From NCBI RefSeq assembly GCF_030586465.1, contig NZ_JAUQYP010000001.1, positions 62,001 to 126,000 on the forward strand: a DNA stretch of 64,000 bases, written 5' to 3'. Position numbers and translations under genes: made by a program. Of this stretch, positions 25,790 through 33,787 are shown piece after piece (within the stretch, counting starts at the first letter, position 1; each line of letters opens with the position of its first letter). This DNA is from Actinotalea lenta (GTDB lineage Bacteria > Actinomycetota > Actinomycetes > Actinomycetales > Cellulomonadaceae). A model generated the notes under the pieces. That model made no database searches, was not told the origin of the DNA, and saw nothing but the letters and a program-made list of their open reading frames with translations.

Positions 25790-26050
25790 TCACTCCGCGT
25801 CCATGTCGGTGGCGAGCATCGCCACCATGTCGTCCAGGACCTTCTCGTCGTCGCAGGCCAGCACGACCTCCTCGCCGTGCTTCACCCCCAGGCCCATGAC
25901 GAACAGGATGCTCGAGGCATCCACCGGGGGCTGCCCCGGCCGGGCGATGGTCACGGTCGTGCCGCTGGCGGCGACGGCCTGGGTGAACAACATCGCCGGA
26001 CGAGCGTGCAGCCCGACCTTCGACGCGACGGCAACGGTCCGCTCAGCCAT
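25790..26050 (-). CDS. ptsH: PTS phosphocarrier protein HPr
   Basis: 86 residues. The active-site histidine sits in GLHARPAMLFTQ. The regulatory serine region reads DASSILFVMGLGVKHGEEV, which keeps a serine at the usual Ser46 position. HPr carries phosphate from enzyme I to the EIIA domains. ATG 26050 is preceded by GAGGAGG. The gene overlaps the alternative GTG start of ptsI and forms a two-gene unit with it. The hairpin at 26149-26178 separates it from the dehydrogenase gene upstream. Confidence 0.95.
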   Translation of the reverse strand: MAERTVAVASKVGLHARPAMLFTQAVAASGTTVTIARPGQPPVDASSILFVMGLGVKHGEEVVLACDDEKVLDDMVAMLATDMDAE

Positions 26051-26148
26051 GGTGGTCCTCCTCGGGGTTCCCGGCGTGCTTGAAGCCAACCTAGCGCCGC
26101 GCACGGCACCAAAGGTCCTGATCGTCCGCTCTCGCGGCCCGTCATGGT

Positions 26149-26178
26149 GCGCCCCGGGGCCGGTCGGCCCCGGGGCGC
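26149..26178 (-). terminator. Hairpin terminator after the zinc dehydrogenase gene
   Basis: A 13-bp perfect GC-rich stem (26149-26161 with 26166-26178) with a 4-base loop lies 51 bases downstream of the dehydrogenase stop and before the ptsH promoter region. It probably ends the sugar-specific operon, leaving ptsHI independent. Confidence 0.75.
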
Positions 26179-26229
26179 TTTCGACGACAGTGTGCACCGA
26201 CCCCGAGCCCTCGGCGCGGTGCTCCGCCG

Positions 26230-27270
26230 TCAGGGCAGGATCGTCACCTTGATCGCCTCACCCCGAGAGACGATCCCGATCCCGTCCAGCACCTGGTCGA
26301 GCGGGAGGCGGTGAGTGATGAGGTCCTTGACCGGGACCTTGCCCTCCGCGATGAGCTGCAGAGCACGCTTGTTGTGGTCGGGGCTCGACCCGTTGGCGCC
26401 GACGATGGTCAGCTCGCTGTAGTGCACCAGGTTGGAGTCCAGCGTGATCGTCGGCTTGTCCTTGGGCAGCCCGCCGAAGAAGCTGATCCGGCCACCGCGC
26501 GCGAGCATCTGCAGCGCCTGCTCCTGGGCGGCCCCTGAGGCGGCCGCGGTGATGGCGACGTCCACGCCGCGCCCGTCGGTCAGCTCACGGATCGTGGCGA
26601 TCGGGTCCGCGTCCGCGCTGCAGATCGCCGCGTCCGGCGACACCAGGGCCGCGGCCATGTCGAGCCGCTCGCGGGACAGCTCGACCAGGAAGACGCGGCC
26701 CGCGCCGAACGAGCGTGCCAGCCGCACGTGCAGGCAGCCGATCGGGCCGGACCCGACGACCACGACGTCGTCGCCCGGGTTGATGCGAACCAGCTCCTGG
26801 GCGTTGAGCGCGCAGGCGAGCGGCTCGGCGACGCTGGCCTCCTCGAAGCTCAAGCCGTCAGGGATCCGGTTCAGCCCGTCGACGTTGAGCACGTTGACCG
26901 GGACGATCATGAACTCGGCGAAACCGCCGTCGAAGTGGTAGCCCATCGACACCTGGTTGGGGCAGATGTTCTGCTGCCCCGCGGCGCAGAAGGAGCACTC
27001 GCCGCACGGGATCGCGGCGATCACCTGGACCCGGTCACCGGCCGTCCAGCCCGGGACGTCGGCGCCGACCTCGACCACCTCGCCGGCGATCTCGTGCCCC
27101 ATCACCCGGGGCGGGTCGATGTGGTGGTGGCCGAACCGGGAGATCTTGACGTCCGTGCCGCACGTGGAGCACGCGCGCACCCGGATCTTGACCTCCGCCG
27201 GCCCCGTGGTCGGCTCGTCGATGTCCTCGAGCCGGATGTCACCGGGGGCGTAGAAGCGGGCGACTCTCAT
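26230..27270 (-). CDS. Zinc-dependent medium-chain dehydrogenase (polyol or polyol-phosphate type)
   Basis: 346 residues. The GroES-like catalytic part has a catalytic zinc Cys in CSTCGTDVK, GHEIAGEVVEVG, and a structural zinc lobe CGECSFCAAGQQNIC with four cysteines. The NAD-binding fold has VVGSGPIGCLHV. It belongs to the sorbitol/threonine/galactitol-1-phosphate dehydrogenase branch. Its 4-base junction with the EIIA gene and its place in a mannitol-type PTS operon suggest it oxidises the imported hexitol phosphate, a job normally done by the unrelated MtlD. ATG 27270 is chosen over 27273 for ribosome binding site spacing (AGGAG four bases upstream). The substrate is inference. Confidence 0.85.
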   Translation of the reverse strand: MRVARFYAPGDIRLEDIDEPTTGPAEVKIRVRACSTCGTDVKISRFGHHHIDPPRVMGHEIAGEVVEVGADVPGWTAGDRVQVIAAIPCGECSFCAAGQQNICPNQVSMGYHFDGGFAEFMIVPVNVLNVDGLNRIPDGLSFEEASVAEPLACALNAQELVRINPGDDVVVVGSGPIGCLHVRLARSFGAGRVFLVELSRERLDMAAALVSPDAAICSADADPIATIRELTDGRGVDVAITAAASGAAQEQALQMLARGGRISFFGGLPKDKPTITLDSNLVHYSELTIVGANGSSPDHNKRALQLIAEGKVPVKDLITHRLPLDQVLDGIGIVSRGEAIKVTILP

Positions 27271-27731
27271 CATTCTCCTTCGTTGGCGGGGCTCGGGGTG
27301 AGCATCCGCAGGACGGTGTCGGGGTCCGCGGCGTTGCGCAGGGCCGCGGCCTGCTCGGGGACCATGAGGATCTGGGCGAGCTGGGCCAGGACGTCGACGT
27401 GCCCGTCGCCCTGCGCCGCGATCCCGATGCAGATCGTGACAGTGCTGCCGTCCCAGTCCACGCCCTCCGGGAAGCGGAGGAAGCACAGGCCGTCACGCAG
27501 CACAGCCTCCTTGCCGGCCAGCGTGGCGTGCGGGATGGCGACCCCCTCGCCGATGTGGGTGGAGATGCTCTTCTCGCGCTCGAGCATCGCGGGCACGTAG
27601 GCCTCCTCGACCACACCGGCCTCGACCAGGGCGCGGCCGCACGCCTCGATGGCGGCCTTCTTGTCCGCAGCCTTCTCGTCGAGCCGGATCGACTCGCGCG
27701 CGAGGAGCACCGCGAGGTTGATGTCAGACAT
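27270..27731 (-). CDS. PTS mannitol/fructose-type EIIA protein
   Basis: 153 residues, a single EIIA domain of the mannitol-fructose class. The phospho-histidine sits in IGEGVAIPHATLAGKEAVLRDG, where PHAT is the family mark. It receives phosphate from HPr and gives it to EIIB. The ATG at 27731 overlaps the end of the EIIB gene, and the TGA overlaps the dehydrogenase start. The order EIIC, EIIB, EIIA, dehydrogenase resembles mtl operons with split domains. Confidence 0.92.
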   Translation of the reverse strand: MSDINLAVLLARESIRLDEKAADKKAAIEACGRALVEAGVVEEAYVPAMLEREKSISTHIGEGVAIPHATLAGKEAVLRDGLCFLRFPEGVDWDGSTVTICIGIAAQGDGHVDVLAQLAQILMVPEQAAALRNAADPDTVLRMLTPSPANEGE

Positions 27732-28032
27732 CGAACGGCTGCCCGCTCTTGAGGCCGTTGACGACCTTGGTGACGGCGGGGTCACCGAGGAAGAGGTTGA
27801 ACGGCACCACCGGGGTCGAGCCGGCCACACCACGCGCACGGTCGAGCAGACCGGCGTGGGTCAGGACGATGTCGGCGTCGGCGGGGATGCCGGCGACCGC
27901 GGTGTGCTCGACGGTGATGCCGTCCTTGGCCAGCTGCTTCTTCAAGGTTCCGGCGAGCATCGCGCTGCTGCCCATGCCTGCGTCGCAGGCGACGACGAGC
28001 TTCTTCACGGTGCCGGGGTCGATGGTGGTCAT
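27724..28032 (-). CDS. PTS mannitol-type EIIB protein
   Basis: 102 residues. The phospho-cysteine is in KKLVVACDAGMGSSAM near residue 15, followed by a GITVEHTAVAGIPADADIVLTH segment, all typical of mannitol-class EIIB. It passes phosphate from EIIA to the sugar bound in EIIC. It is a free-standing protein here; in E. coli MtlA it is fused to EIIC. It overlaps the EIIA start by eight bases. A stable hairpin lies between it and the EIIC gene and may adjust the ratio of EIIC to EIIB/EIIA. Confidence 0.93.
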   Translation of the reverse strand: MTTIDPGTVKKLVVACDAGMGSSAMLAGTLKKQLAKDGITVEHTAVAGIPADADIVLTHAGLLDRARGVAGSTPVVPFNLFLGDPAVTKVVNGLKSGQPFDV

Positions 28033-28129
28033 GGGGTCCTCCAGTGGGGCTCGGACGCGGGGTGGGGTGTGCCGGCCTGGGCCGGCCGGGGGTGGTGCGC
28101 GTGCCGCGAGGCGGTGGCACCCGCAGCCG

Positions 28130-28157
28130 CCGGGTCGGGACCGCGCTCCCGACCCGG
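28130..28157 (-). terminator. Intra-operon hairpin between EIIC and EIIB genes
   Basis: An 11-bp perfect stem (28130-28140 with 28147-28157) and a 6-base loop lie nine bases after the EIIC stop, within a 133-base gap. There is no T tract. It could be a partial terminator or a 3'-end stabiliser giving more EIIC message. Confidence 0.5.
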
Positions 28158-28165
28158 CGACGGCG

Positions 28166-29338
28166 TCAGGCGGTGGCGGTTCCGGCGGCGGCTGCGCCCT
28201 TGGACTCGGACTTGCGCGCGGCGACCTCGGCCTGGGCGGCCTCGAGGTCCGCCTCGGACTTCTCCTTGCGACGGAATCCGAGCAGTGGAGCGGCCACGAG
28301 GAAGGAGACGACGGTCGCGACCAGGACCGCGAGGAGCGGGCCGATGACGCCGCTCTTGGGGAGCATCGCGAAGTAGGCGAAGATCGACCCCGGCGACGGC
28401 GAGGCGACGAGCCCGGCACCGGTGACCACGGCGGTGAACACACCGGCCATGCCACCGAGGATGGTCGCGGCGATCAGCTGCGGCTTCATCAGGATGTACG
28501 GGAAGTAGATCTCGTGGATCCCGCCGAAGAAGTGGATGATGATCGCGCCCGGCGCCGAGGGACGCAGCGCGACGGGACCGAAGAACATGATCGCGAGGAG
28601 CACACCGAGGCCCGGGCCGGGGTTCGTCTCGAGCATGAACATGATGGACTTCCCGGCGTCCTGCGCCTGCACCACGCCGATCGTGTCGAGCACGCCGTGG
28701 TTGATCGCGTTGTTGAGGAAGAGCACCTTCGCCGGCTCGATGATGAGGGAGGCGAGCGGCAGCAGGCTGTGATCCACCAGCCACTGCACCCCGTTGCCGG
28801 CAGCGGTGGTCAGCGCGTTGACGATGGGGCCGATGATGTACAGGCCGAAGATGGCCATGGCGCCGCTGATGATGCCGGCGCTGAAGTTGTCGATCAGCAT
28901 CTCGAAGCCGGCCTTGACCCGTCCCGCGAGAGCCTCGTCGAGCTTCTTGACGACCCATGCCGTCAGGGGGCCGATCCCCATGGCGCCGAGGAACATCGGC
29001 ACGCTCGAGCCGATGATCACGCCGACCGTCGCGATCGCGCCGACGACGCCACCGCGGGTGCCGTGCACCATCTTGCCGCCGGTGTAGCCGATGAGCAGCG
29101 GCAGGAGGTAGGTGATCATCGGGCCGACGAGACCGGTGTGGGCGGTGCCCGCAGCGTCCTCGAAGCCGCCGATCGCAGCGACCGGGGTCCACCCGGTCTT
29201 GATGAAGAACGCGGTGATGAGACCCCAGGCGATGAAGGCACCGATGTTCGGCATGACCATCCCGGCGAGGTAGCCGCCGAAGCGCTGGACGGTCGCCTTC
29301 ACCCCCGTCCCCGTGACGGTCGGTGTGTATGCGCTCAC
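28166..29338 (-). CDS. PTS mannitol-type EIIC permease
   Basis: 390 residues with about eight to ten membrane segments. Mannitol-class marks include FGGYLAGMVMPNIGAFIAWG, FLNNAINHGVLDTIGV, LETNPGPGLGVLLAIMFFG and the conserved GGIHEIYFPYILMKPQLI. It binds and transports the sugar alcohol while EIIB phosphorylates it. GTG 29338 follows AAGGAG. The C-terminus ends in a charged Glu/Ala/Lys tail (about 35 residues) rather than a fused EIIB domain, and EIIB is encoded separately downstream. Mannitol is the default substrate by family, but another hexitol is possible because no mtlD is present. Confidence 0.92.
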   Translation of the reverse strand: MSAYTPTVTGTGVKATVQRFGGYLAGMVMPNIGAFIAWGLITAFFIKTGWTPVAAIGGFEDAAGTAHTGLVGPMITYLLPLLIGYTGGKMVHGTRGGVVGAIATVGVIIGSSVPMFLGAMGIGPLTAWVVKKLDEALAGRVKAGFEMLIDNFSAGIISGAMAIFGLYIIGPIVNALTTAAGNGVQWLVDHSLLPLASLIIEPAKVLFLNNAINHGVLDTIGVVQAQDAGKSIMFMLETNPGPGLGVLLAIMFFGPVALRPSAPGAIIIHFFGGIHEIYFPYILMKPQLIAATILGGMAGVFTAVVTGAGLVASPSPGSIFAYFAMLPKSGVIGPLLAVLVATVVSFLVAAPLLGFRRKEKSEADLEAAQAEVAARKSESKGAAAAGTATA

Positions 29339-29396
29339 TGGAACTCCTTCGTTGCCAGACGTGCACGAGGCCTGCTGACCCCGCGCGGTGGGTGGG

Positions 29397-30380
29397 CTAT
29401 GCGGTCCCGACGAGTGGTTGGGGCAGGAACGCGTCGGTCTCGTTGTCCGGCAGGACCACCGCGGCGGCGGGATCCACGTCGGACGGCCCGGGCATCTGGG
29501 TGCCCGGGAGCTGGACTGCGGCCGCGCCCCACGCGAGGGCTGCGGCCATGGCGGCGCGGCGGCCACCGTCGTGCGCGGACAGGAAGCCCGCGAGGAAGGC
29601 GTCACCGGCGCCCACGGTGCTGCGGGGGGCGATCGCGACGGATGTGCCCACCAGGACGCCGTCGGCGTCCACCAGCACGGCGCCGGCCGGCCCGAGGGAC
29701 ACCAGGACGGCGCCCACGCCCGCCGAGCGCAGCTCGCGTGCGGCCTCCACGACGTCGGACCGGTTGCGCAGCCGACGGCCGACGGCCTCCGCCAGCTCCT
29801 CCGCGTTGGGCTTGACCAGGGCCGGGCATGCGGCGAGCGCCTCGACCAGGGCCGGTCCGGAGGTGTCGACGGCGACGCGGGCCCCGCGCTCGACGAATCG
29901 CGGCACCATGCGCGCGTAGGTGTCCGCCGGAGCGCCGGCGGGCAGGCTGCCGCAGAGCACGACCCACGCCCCGGGGCGCGTCGCGCCGAGGGCGGCCTCG
30001 ACGACCGCGTCGAGCTCATGGTCGGCGAGCGCCGGACCAGGTTCGTTGATCTTGGTGACGGTGCCGTCGGCCTCGGCGATCGTGACGTTCGAGCGGGTCT
30101 GCCCGGTGATGGCCACCGTGATGGCGTCCACCCCCTCGGCGCCGAGGAGGTCGACGACCTGGCTGCCCACCGATCCCCCGACCGGGAGCACGGCGCGCGC
30201 CGCGACACCGTTGGCCAGCAGGGCGCGTGTGACGTTGACACCCTTGCCGCCAGGGTGCAGGTGGCCGCCGGTCGCCCGGTTGACCTCGCCGATGCGGAGC
30301 CGGGGCACCTCGACGGTCCGGTCCAGGCTCGGGTTCAGGGTGATCGCCAGCACTGCCCGATCTTGCCCGTTCGCGCCCAT
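29397..30380 (-). CDS. PfkB-family sugar-phosphate kinase (1-phosphofructokinase/LacC group)
   Basis: 327 residues. Family marks are LTLNPSLDRTVEVPRL, the glycine loop HPGGKGVNVTRALLANG near 40-55, VKPNAEELAEAVGRR and the catalytic GAGDAFLAGFLSA (base Asp near 260). It phosphorylates fructose 1-phosphate, tagatose 6-phosphate or a related ketose phosphate with ATP. It sits at the head of the EIIC-EIIB-EIIA-dehydrogenase operon, which favours a ketose phosphate made by the dehydrogenase as its substrate. ATG 30380 is preceded by GGAG. A strong sigma-70-like promoter lies 40-68 bases upstream. Confidence 0.9.
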   Translation of the reverse strand: MGANGQDRAVLAITLNPSLDRTVEVPRLRIGEVNRATGGHLHPGGKGVNVTRALLANGVAARAVLPVGGSVGSQVVDLLGAEGVDAITVAITGQTRSNVTIAEADGTVTKINEPGPALADHELDAVVEAALGATRPGAWVVLCGSLPAGAPADTYARMVPRFVERGARVAVDTSGPALVEALAACPALVKPNAEELAEAVGRRLRNRSDVVEAARELRSAGVGAVLVSLGPAGAVLVDADGVLVGTSVAIAPRSTVGAGDAFLAGFLSAHDGGRRAAMAAALAWGAAAVQLPGTQMPGPSDVDPAAAVVLPDNETDAFLPQPLVGTA

Positions 30381-30419
30381 CTCATCTCCGTTGACCGCCC
30401 GAATGTTTGGCAAGACCTG

Positions 30420-30448
30420 TGTCTAGTTGGGAAACGGCGCTTTGTCAA
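30420..30448 (-). promoter_or_regulatory. Sigma-70-type promoter of the sugar PTS operon
   Basis: On the minus strand, TTGACA (30448-30443) is followed by a 17-base spacer and TAGACA (30425-30420), about 40 bases before the kinase ATG. The -35 box is a perfect consensus, rare in such GC-rich DNA. The region 30381-30554 is visibly poorer in GC than the genes beside it and probably also holds operators for the DeoR regulator. Confidence 0.7.
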
Positions 30449-30554
30449 GCCAATCCACAGATGTGCGGACCGGAACGGGCTGACTCGGACTCTTCTCGTG
30501 TCCGAACGGACGTGCGCTACTCGGGCTGCACGCGCGTCGCGATGCGCGGGGCGC

Positions 30555-31010
30555 TCACGACACCACCACCTGCCTGGTGACGATGTCCGCGACGGTGGCG
30601 GCATCGGGGGCCTGCAGGATCGAGGTGCGGAAGGAGTCGTGCACCAGGCGGCGGGAGAGGGCCGCGAGGAGCCTCAGGTGATCGTCACCGCCGCCGGCGG
30701 GGACGGCGATGAGGACGACCAGCGTCGCCGGACCGTCCGGGGCACCGAAGTCCACGCCGCGGGGGGCCCGCCCCACGGCCAGGCTGGGGGCGAGCACGCA
30801 CGCGGACCGGGCGTGCGGCAGGCCGATGCCCCCGGGCATCCCCGTGGCAGTCTGCGCCTCACGGGTTCGCACGTCGGCATGGAACGCCTCGGCGTCGGTG
30901 ACCCGGCCCGCGGCCACCATGCGATCGATGAGGACCCGGGTCGCGGCGTCGCGGTCCGCCACGCCGAGGTCCATGACGACCAGGCCGGGCGTGATCAGCG
31001 GGTGTCCCAT
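30555..31010 (-). CDS. PTS fructose-type EIIA protein
   Basis: 151 residues, one EIIA domain of the fructose class. The phospho-histidine is in GGIGLPHARSACVLAP. Fructose EIIA is usually fused to EIIB and EIIC in FruA. Here it is a separate protein in front of a mannitol-type system that already has its own EIIA, so the operon contains two EIIA proteins. It may serve another permease elsewhere or act in regulation. ATG 31010 has AAGGAG seven bases upstream. It lies between the DeoR gene and the kinase promoter on the same strand. Confidence 0.88.
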   Translation of the reverse strand: MGHPLITPGLVVMDLGVADRDAATRVLIDRMVAAGRVTDAEAFHADVRTREAQTATGMPGGIGLPHARSACVLAPSLAVGRAPRGVDFGAPDGPATLVVLIAVPAGGGDDHLRLLAALSRRLVHDSFRTSILQAPDAATVADIVTRQVVVS

Positions 31011-31142
31011 GTCACTGCTCCTTCGACGCCACCTTCCCTGCGTCAGCTGCCGGTCGCGTCGAGGTGCGTGCCGCCCGGTCGGCCCCCTCGACCGGCAGCC
31101 GCGCTCCACCCGGGATCCGGTCGGGAGCCGGGTCGAGCGCCG

Positions 31143-31904
31143 TCATGCACGTATCACCCGCGTGCCCGTCTGCTCGATCTCCTCGGCGAGCTCGAGGTCC
31201 AGATCGGTGTCGGTGATCACCGTGTCCACCGCGGACAGCGGGGCGACGTGCGCGAACTCCGAGCGCCCGATCTTGGTGTGGTCGGCCAGGACGACCGTCC
31301 GTCGCGCAGCGGCGACCAGGGCGCGCTTCACGCCGGCCTCCACGAGGTCCGGGGTCGTCAGCCCCTGCTCCACCGTCAGCCCGTTGATGCCCAGGAAGAC
31401 GACGTCGGCGTACACGTCGCGCACGTCACGCTCGGTCCAGGTGCCCACCGCGGCGAGAGTCCGGCCGCGGATCACCCCACCCAGCAGATGCACCGAGAGG
31501 TGGGGCCGACCGGCCAGGGCCATCGCGATCGGCAGCCCGTGGGTCACCACGGTGAGCTCGCGATCCGCGGGCAGCAGCTCGGCGAGCCTGGCCGTCGTGG
31601 TCCCGGCGTCCAGGATGATCGCTCCCCCGTCGGGGAGCTCGTCCAGCGCCGCCCGGGCGATGCGCTCCTTCTGCGCGGCCATCACTGCCTCGCGCTCGGA
31701 GACCGCCGGCTCGAAGCCGAGGCGCTCGACCGGGATCGCGCCACCGTGGACCCGATGCAGCAGGCCGCGACGCTCCAGGGCCGTGAGGTCGCGACGCACC
31801 GTCTCAGGTGTGACGTCGAGCTGGTCGGCGAGCTCACGCACCTCGACCCTGCCGTCCAGTCGCGCCTTGCTGAGGATCTCCTGCTGCCGCTCCGTCGCGT
31901 ACAC
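31143..31904 (-). CDS. DeoR-family transcriptional regulator of the PTS operon
   Basis: 253 residues. The N-terminal helix-turn-helix reads RQQEILSKARLDGRVEVRELADQLDVTPETVRRDLTALERRGLLHRVHGGA, the DeoR signature. The C-terminal sugar-phosphate sensor has ILDAGTTTARLAELL, FLGINGL and VVLADHTKIGRSEF. Such proteins repress sugar operons and release on binding a phosphorylated sugar. GTG 31904 has AGGAGG five bases upstream. It is first in line with the EIIA, kinase and PTS genes, so it very likely regulates them, with fructose 1-phosphate or another ketose phosphate as probable inducer. Confidence 0.92.
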   Translation of the reverse strand: MYATERQQEILSKARLDGRVEVRELADQLDVTPETVRRDLTALERRGLLHRVHGGAIPVERLGFEPAVSEREAVMAAQKERIARAALDELPDGGAIILDAGTTTARLAELLPADRELTVVTHGLPIAMALAGRPHLSVHLLGGVIRGRTLAAVGTWTERDVRDVYADVVFLGINGLTVEQGLTTPDLVEAGVKRALVAAARRTVVLADHTKIGRSEFAHVAPLSAVDTVITDTDLDLELAEEIEQTGTRVIRA

Positions 31905-31913
31905 GCGTGCCTC

Positions 31914-33038
31914 CTAGTGCGGGGTGTAGGGCGAGACCACGACCTCCACCCGCTGGAACTCCTTGAGGTCGGAGTACCCCGTGGTCGCCATCGCCCGGCG
32001 CAGCGCCCCGATGAGGTTGAGCGTGCCGTCCGCCTGCCGTCCGGGCCCGAACAGGATCTCCTCGAGCGTGCCCGCGGTGCCGACCTCGACGCGCTCGCCG
32101 CGCGGCAGCTCGGGATGGTGCGCCTCGGGACCCCAGTGCCAGCCCCGTCCCGGCGCCTCGACCGCGCGCGCCAGGGTCGCGCCGACCATCACCGCGTCGG
32201 CGCCGCAGGCCACCGCCTTGACCAGGTCGCCCGATCGGCCGACCCCGCCGTCGGCGATGACGTGCACGTACCGACCGCCAGACTCGTCGAGGTAGTCCCG
32301 CCGCGCGGCGGCCACGTCGGCCACCGCCGTGGCCATCGGCGCGTGGATGCCCAACGAGACGCGGGTGGTGTGCGCGGCCCCGCCGCCGAACCCGACCAGC
32401 ACACCCGCCGCGCCGGTGCGCATCAGGTGCAGCGCGGCGGTGTAGGTCGCCGCGCCGCCCACGATCACGGGCACGTCGAGCTCGTAGATGAACCGCTTGA
32501 GGTTGAGGGGCTCGGCGCGTCCCGACACGTGCTCGGCGGACACCGTGGTGCCACGGATCACGAACAGGTCGACGCCGGCGTCCACCACCGCGCGCCACAG
32601 CTGCTGGGTGCGCTGCGGCGACAGGGCACCGGCGACGGTGACACCCGCGGCCCTGACCTCGGCCAACCGCGCGGAGATCAGCTCCGGGATGATGGGTGCC
32701 GAGTAGATCTCCTGCATCCGGGACGTGGCCCGCTCCGGCGGCAGGGCGGCGATCTCGTCCAGCAGCGGGGCCGGGTCCTCGTACCGGGTCCACAGACCCT
32801 CCAGGTCGAGCACGCCCAGGCCGCCCGCCTGCCCGAGCGCGACGGCGGTCGCGGGGCTCATCACCGAGTCCATCGGCGCCGCGACGATCGGCAGGCCGAA
32901 GTGGTAGGCGTCGATCTGCCAGGAGACCGAGACCTCCTCCGGGTCCCGCGTGCGACGCGAGGGCACGACGGCCACGTCGTCGAACGAGTACGCGCGGCGC
33001 CCGCGCTTGCCACGGCCGATCTCGATCTCGTTGCTCAC
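31914..33038 (-). CDS. guaB3: GuaB3 family IMP dehydrogenase-related protein
   Basis: 374 residues, without the CBS pair found in GuaB. It starts EIEIGRGKRGRRAYSFDDVAVVPSRRTRDPEEV, typical of GuaB3, followed by APMDSVMSPATAVALGQAGGLGVL and VIADGGVGRSGDLVKAVACGADAVMVG. The IMPDH active-site loop GPGSICTTR reads GFGGGAAHTTR here, so the catalytic cysteine is missing. IMPDH or GMP reductase activity is therefore doubtful despite common annotation. The start is GTG 33038 with TAGCCT six bases upstream (leaderless type). In Streptomyces guaB3 also lies near guaB and bldM, as here. Confidence 0.92.
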   Translation of the reverse strand: MSNEIEIGRGKRGRRAYSFDDVAVVPSRRTRDPEEVSVSWQIDAYHFGLPIVAAPMDSVMSPATAVALGQAGGLGVLDLEGLWTRYEDPAPLLDEIAALPPERATSRMQEIYSAPIIPELISARLAEVRAAGVTVAGALSPQRTQQLWRAVVDAGVDLFVIRGTTVSAEHVSGRAEPLNLKRFIYELDVPVIVGGAATYTAALHLMRTGAAGVLVGFGGGAAHTTRVSLGIHAPMATAVADVAAARRDYLDESGGRYVHVIADGGVGRSGDLVKAVACGADAVMVGATLARAVEAPGRGWHWGPEAHHPELPRGERVEVGTAGTLEEILFGPGRQADGTLNLIGALRRAMATTGYSDLKEFQRVEVVVSPYTPH

Positions 33039-33103
33039 CGGGCCAGGCTAGCGGCGCACGGCGGGTGGCCGCGGGGACGTCCTTCCGGCGAGGTTCGCGG
33101 GCC

Positions 33104-33646
33104 TCAGGCGGCAAGCTGTGCGAGCGCCTGGTCGAACGCCCCCAGGTCGTCGGGCCGGCGGCAGGTGAGCAATGGGTAACGCTCCCCGGAGAGCACGATC
33201 GGCTCGTCGACCCACGACGCTCCGGCGTTGCGGATGTCCGTCGCGAGGCTCGGGTACGAGGTGAGTTGCTTGCCCTCGACGACGTCGGCCTCGACGAGCA
33301 GCCAGGCACCGTGACAGATCGCCGCGACCGGCTTGCCCGCCTTGGCCATCTCCCGGACCAGTCGGACGCTGTCCGGATCGGTCCGCAACGCGTCGGCGTT
33401 GAGGGGGCCACCGGGGATCACCAGCAGGTCGAGGTCCCCCTGACGGACGCGGTCCACCGGCCGATCCACCCGGTAGACCCCGGCAGGGGCGACGTCGTGC
33501 ACGACCGTCAGCACGTTCCCCGGGCCGGGCGCGAGCAGCACCGGTCGGCCGCCGGCGAGCTGCACGGTCCGCCACGGCTGGGTCAGCTCGGCGTCCTCGA
33601 CACCGGCATGGCTGGTGAGAAAGCCCACCGTCCGGCCAGCCAGCAC
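33104..33646 (-). CDS. PfpI/DJ-1-type amidotransferase-like protein
   Basis: 180 residues. The alpha/beta domain starts RTVGFLTSHAGVEDAELTQPW and has LDLLVIPGGPLNADALR and the nucleophile elbow AAICHGAWLLVEADV, where Cys lies near 115. The family includes stress proteins of the YraA/YfkM/PfpI type with proposed deglycase or protease-related activity; the exact role is unsettled. GTG 33646 is preceded by GGGAGG. It diverges from the exonuclease gene at 33788. Confidence 0.9.
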   Translation of the reverse strand: MLAGRTVGFLTSHAGVEDAELTQPWRTVQLAGGRPVLLAPGPGNVLTVVHDVAPAGVYRVDRPVDRVRQGDLDLLVIPGGPLNADALRTDPDSVRLVREMAKAGKPVAAICHGAWLLVEADVVEGKQLTSYPSLATDIRNAGASWVDEPIVLSGERYPLLTCRRPDDLGAFDQALAQLAA

Positions 33647-33787
33647 GCCACCTCCCTCGACGTCGTGATCGAAGGATGCCGCCACCGCGCCGGGACCGCA
33701 TCCCGGCGTGGCGCGCCGGGCTCTGTCGGAGGCTGCTGGCACAGTGGCGAACGAGGGGCCGGCGGGGCCCGGTCGAGGAGGTCGGCG

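Noticed and set aside
28130-28157. Full terminator splitting the PTS operon
   Set aside because: There is no T tract, the EIIB gene has no convincing promoter in the gap, and EIIB and EIIA are needed with EIIC. I keep it as a partial terminator or stabiliser.
29388-33179. 1263-codon plus-strand frame opposite the PTS, DeoR and guaB3 genes
   Set aside because: Composition is Arg/Gly/His-rich without any domain, and every gene beneath it on the minus strand is well supported.
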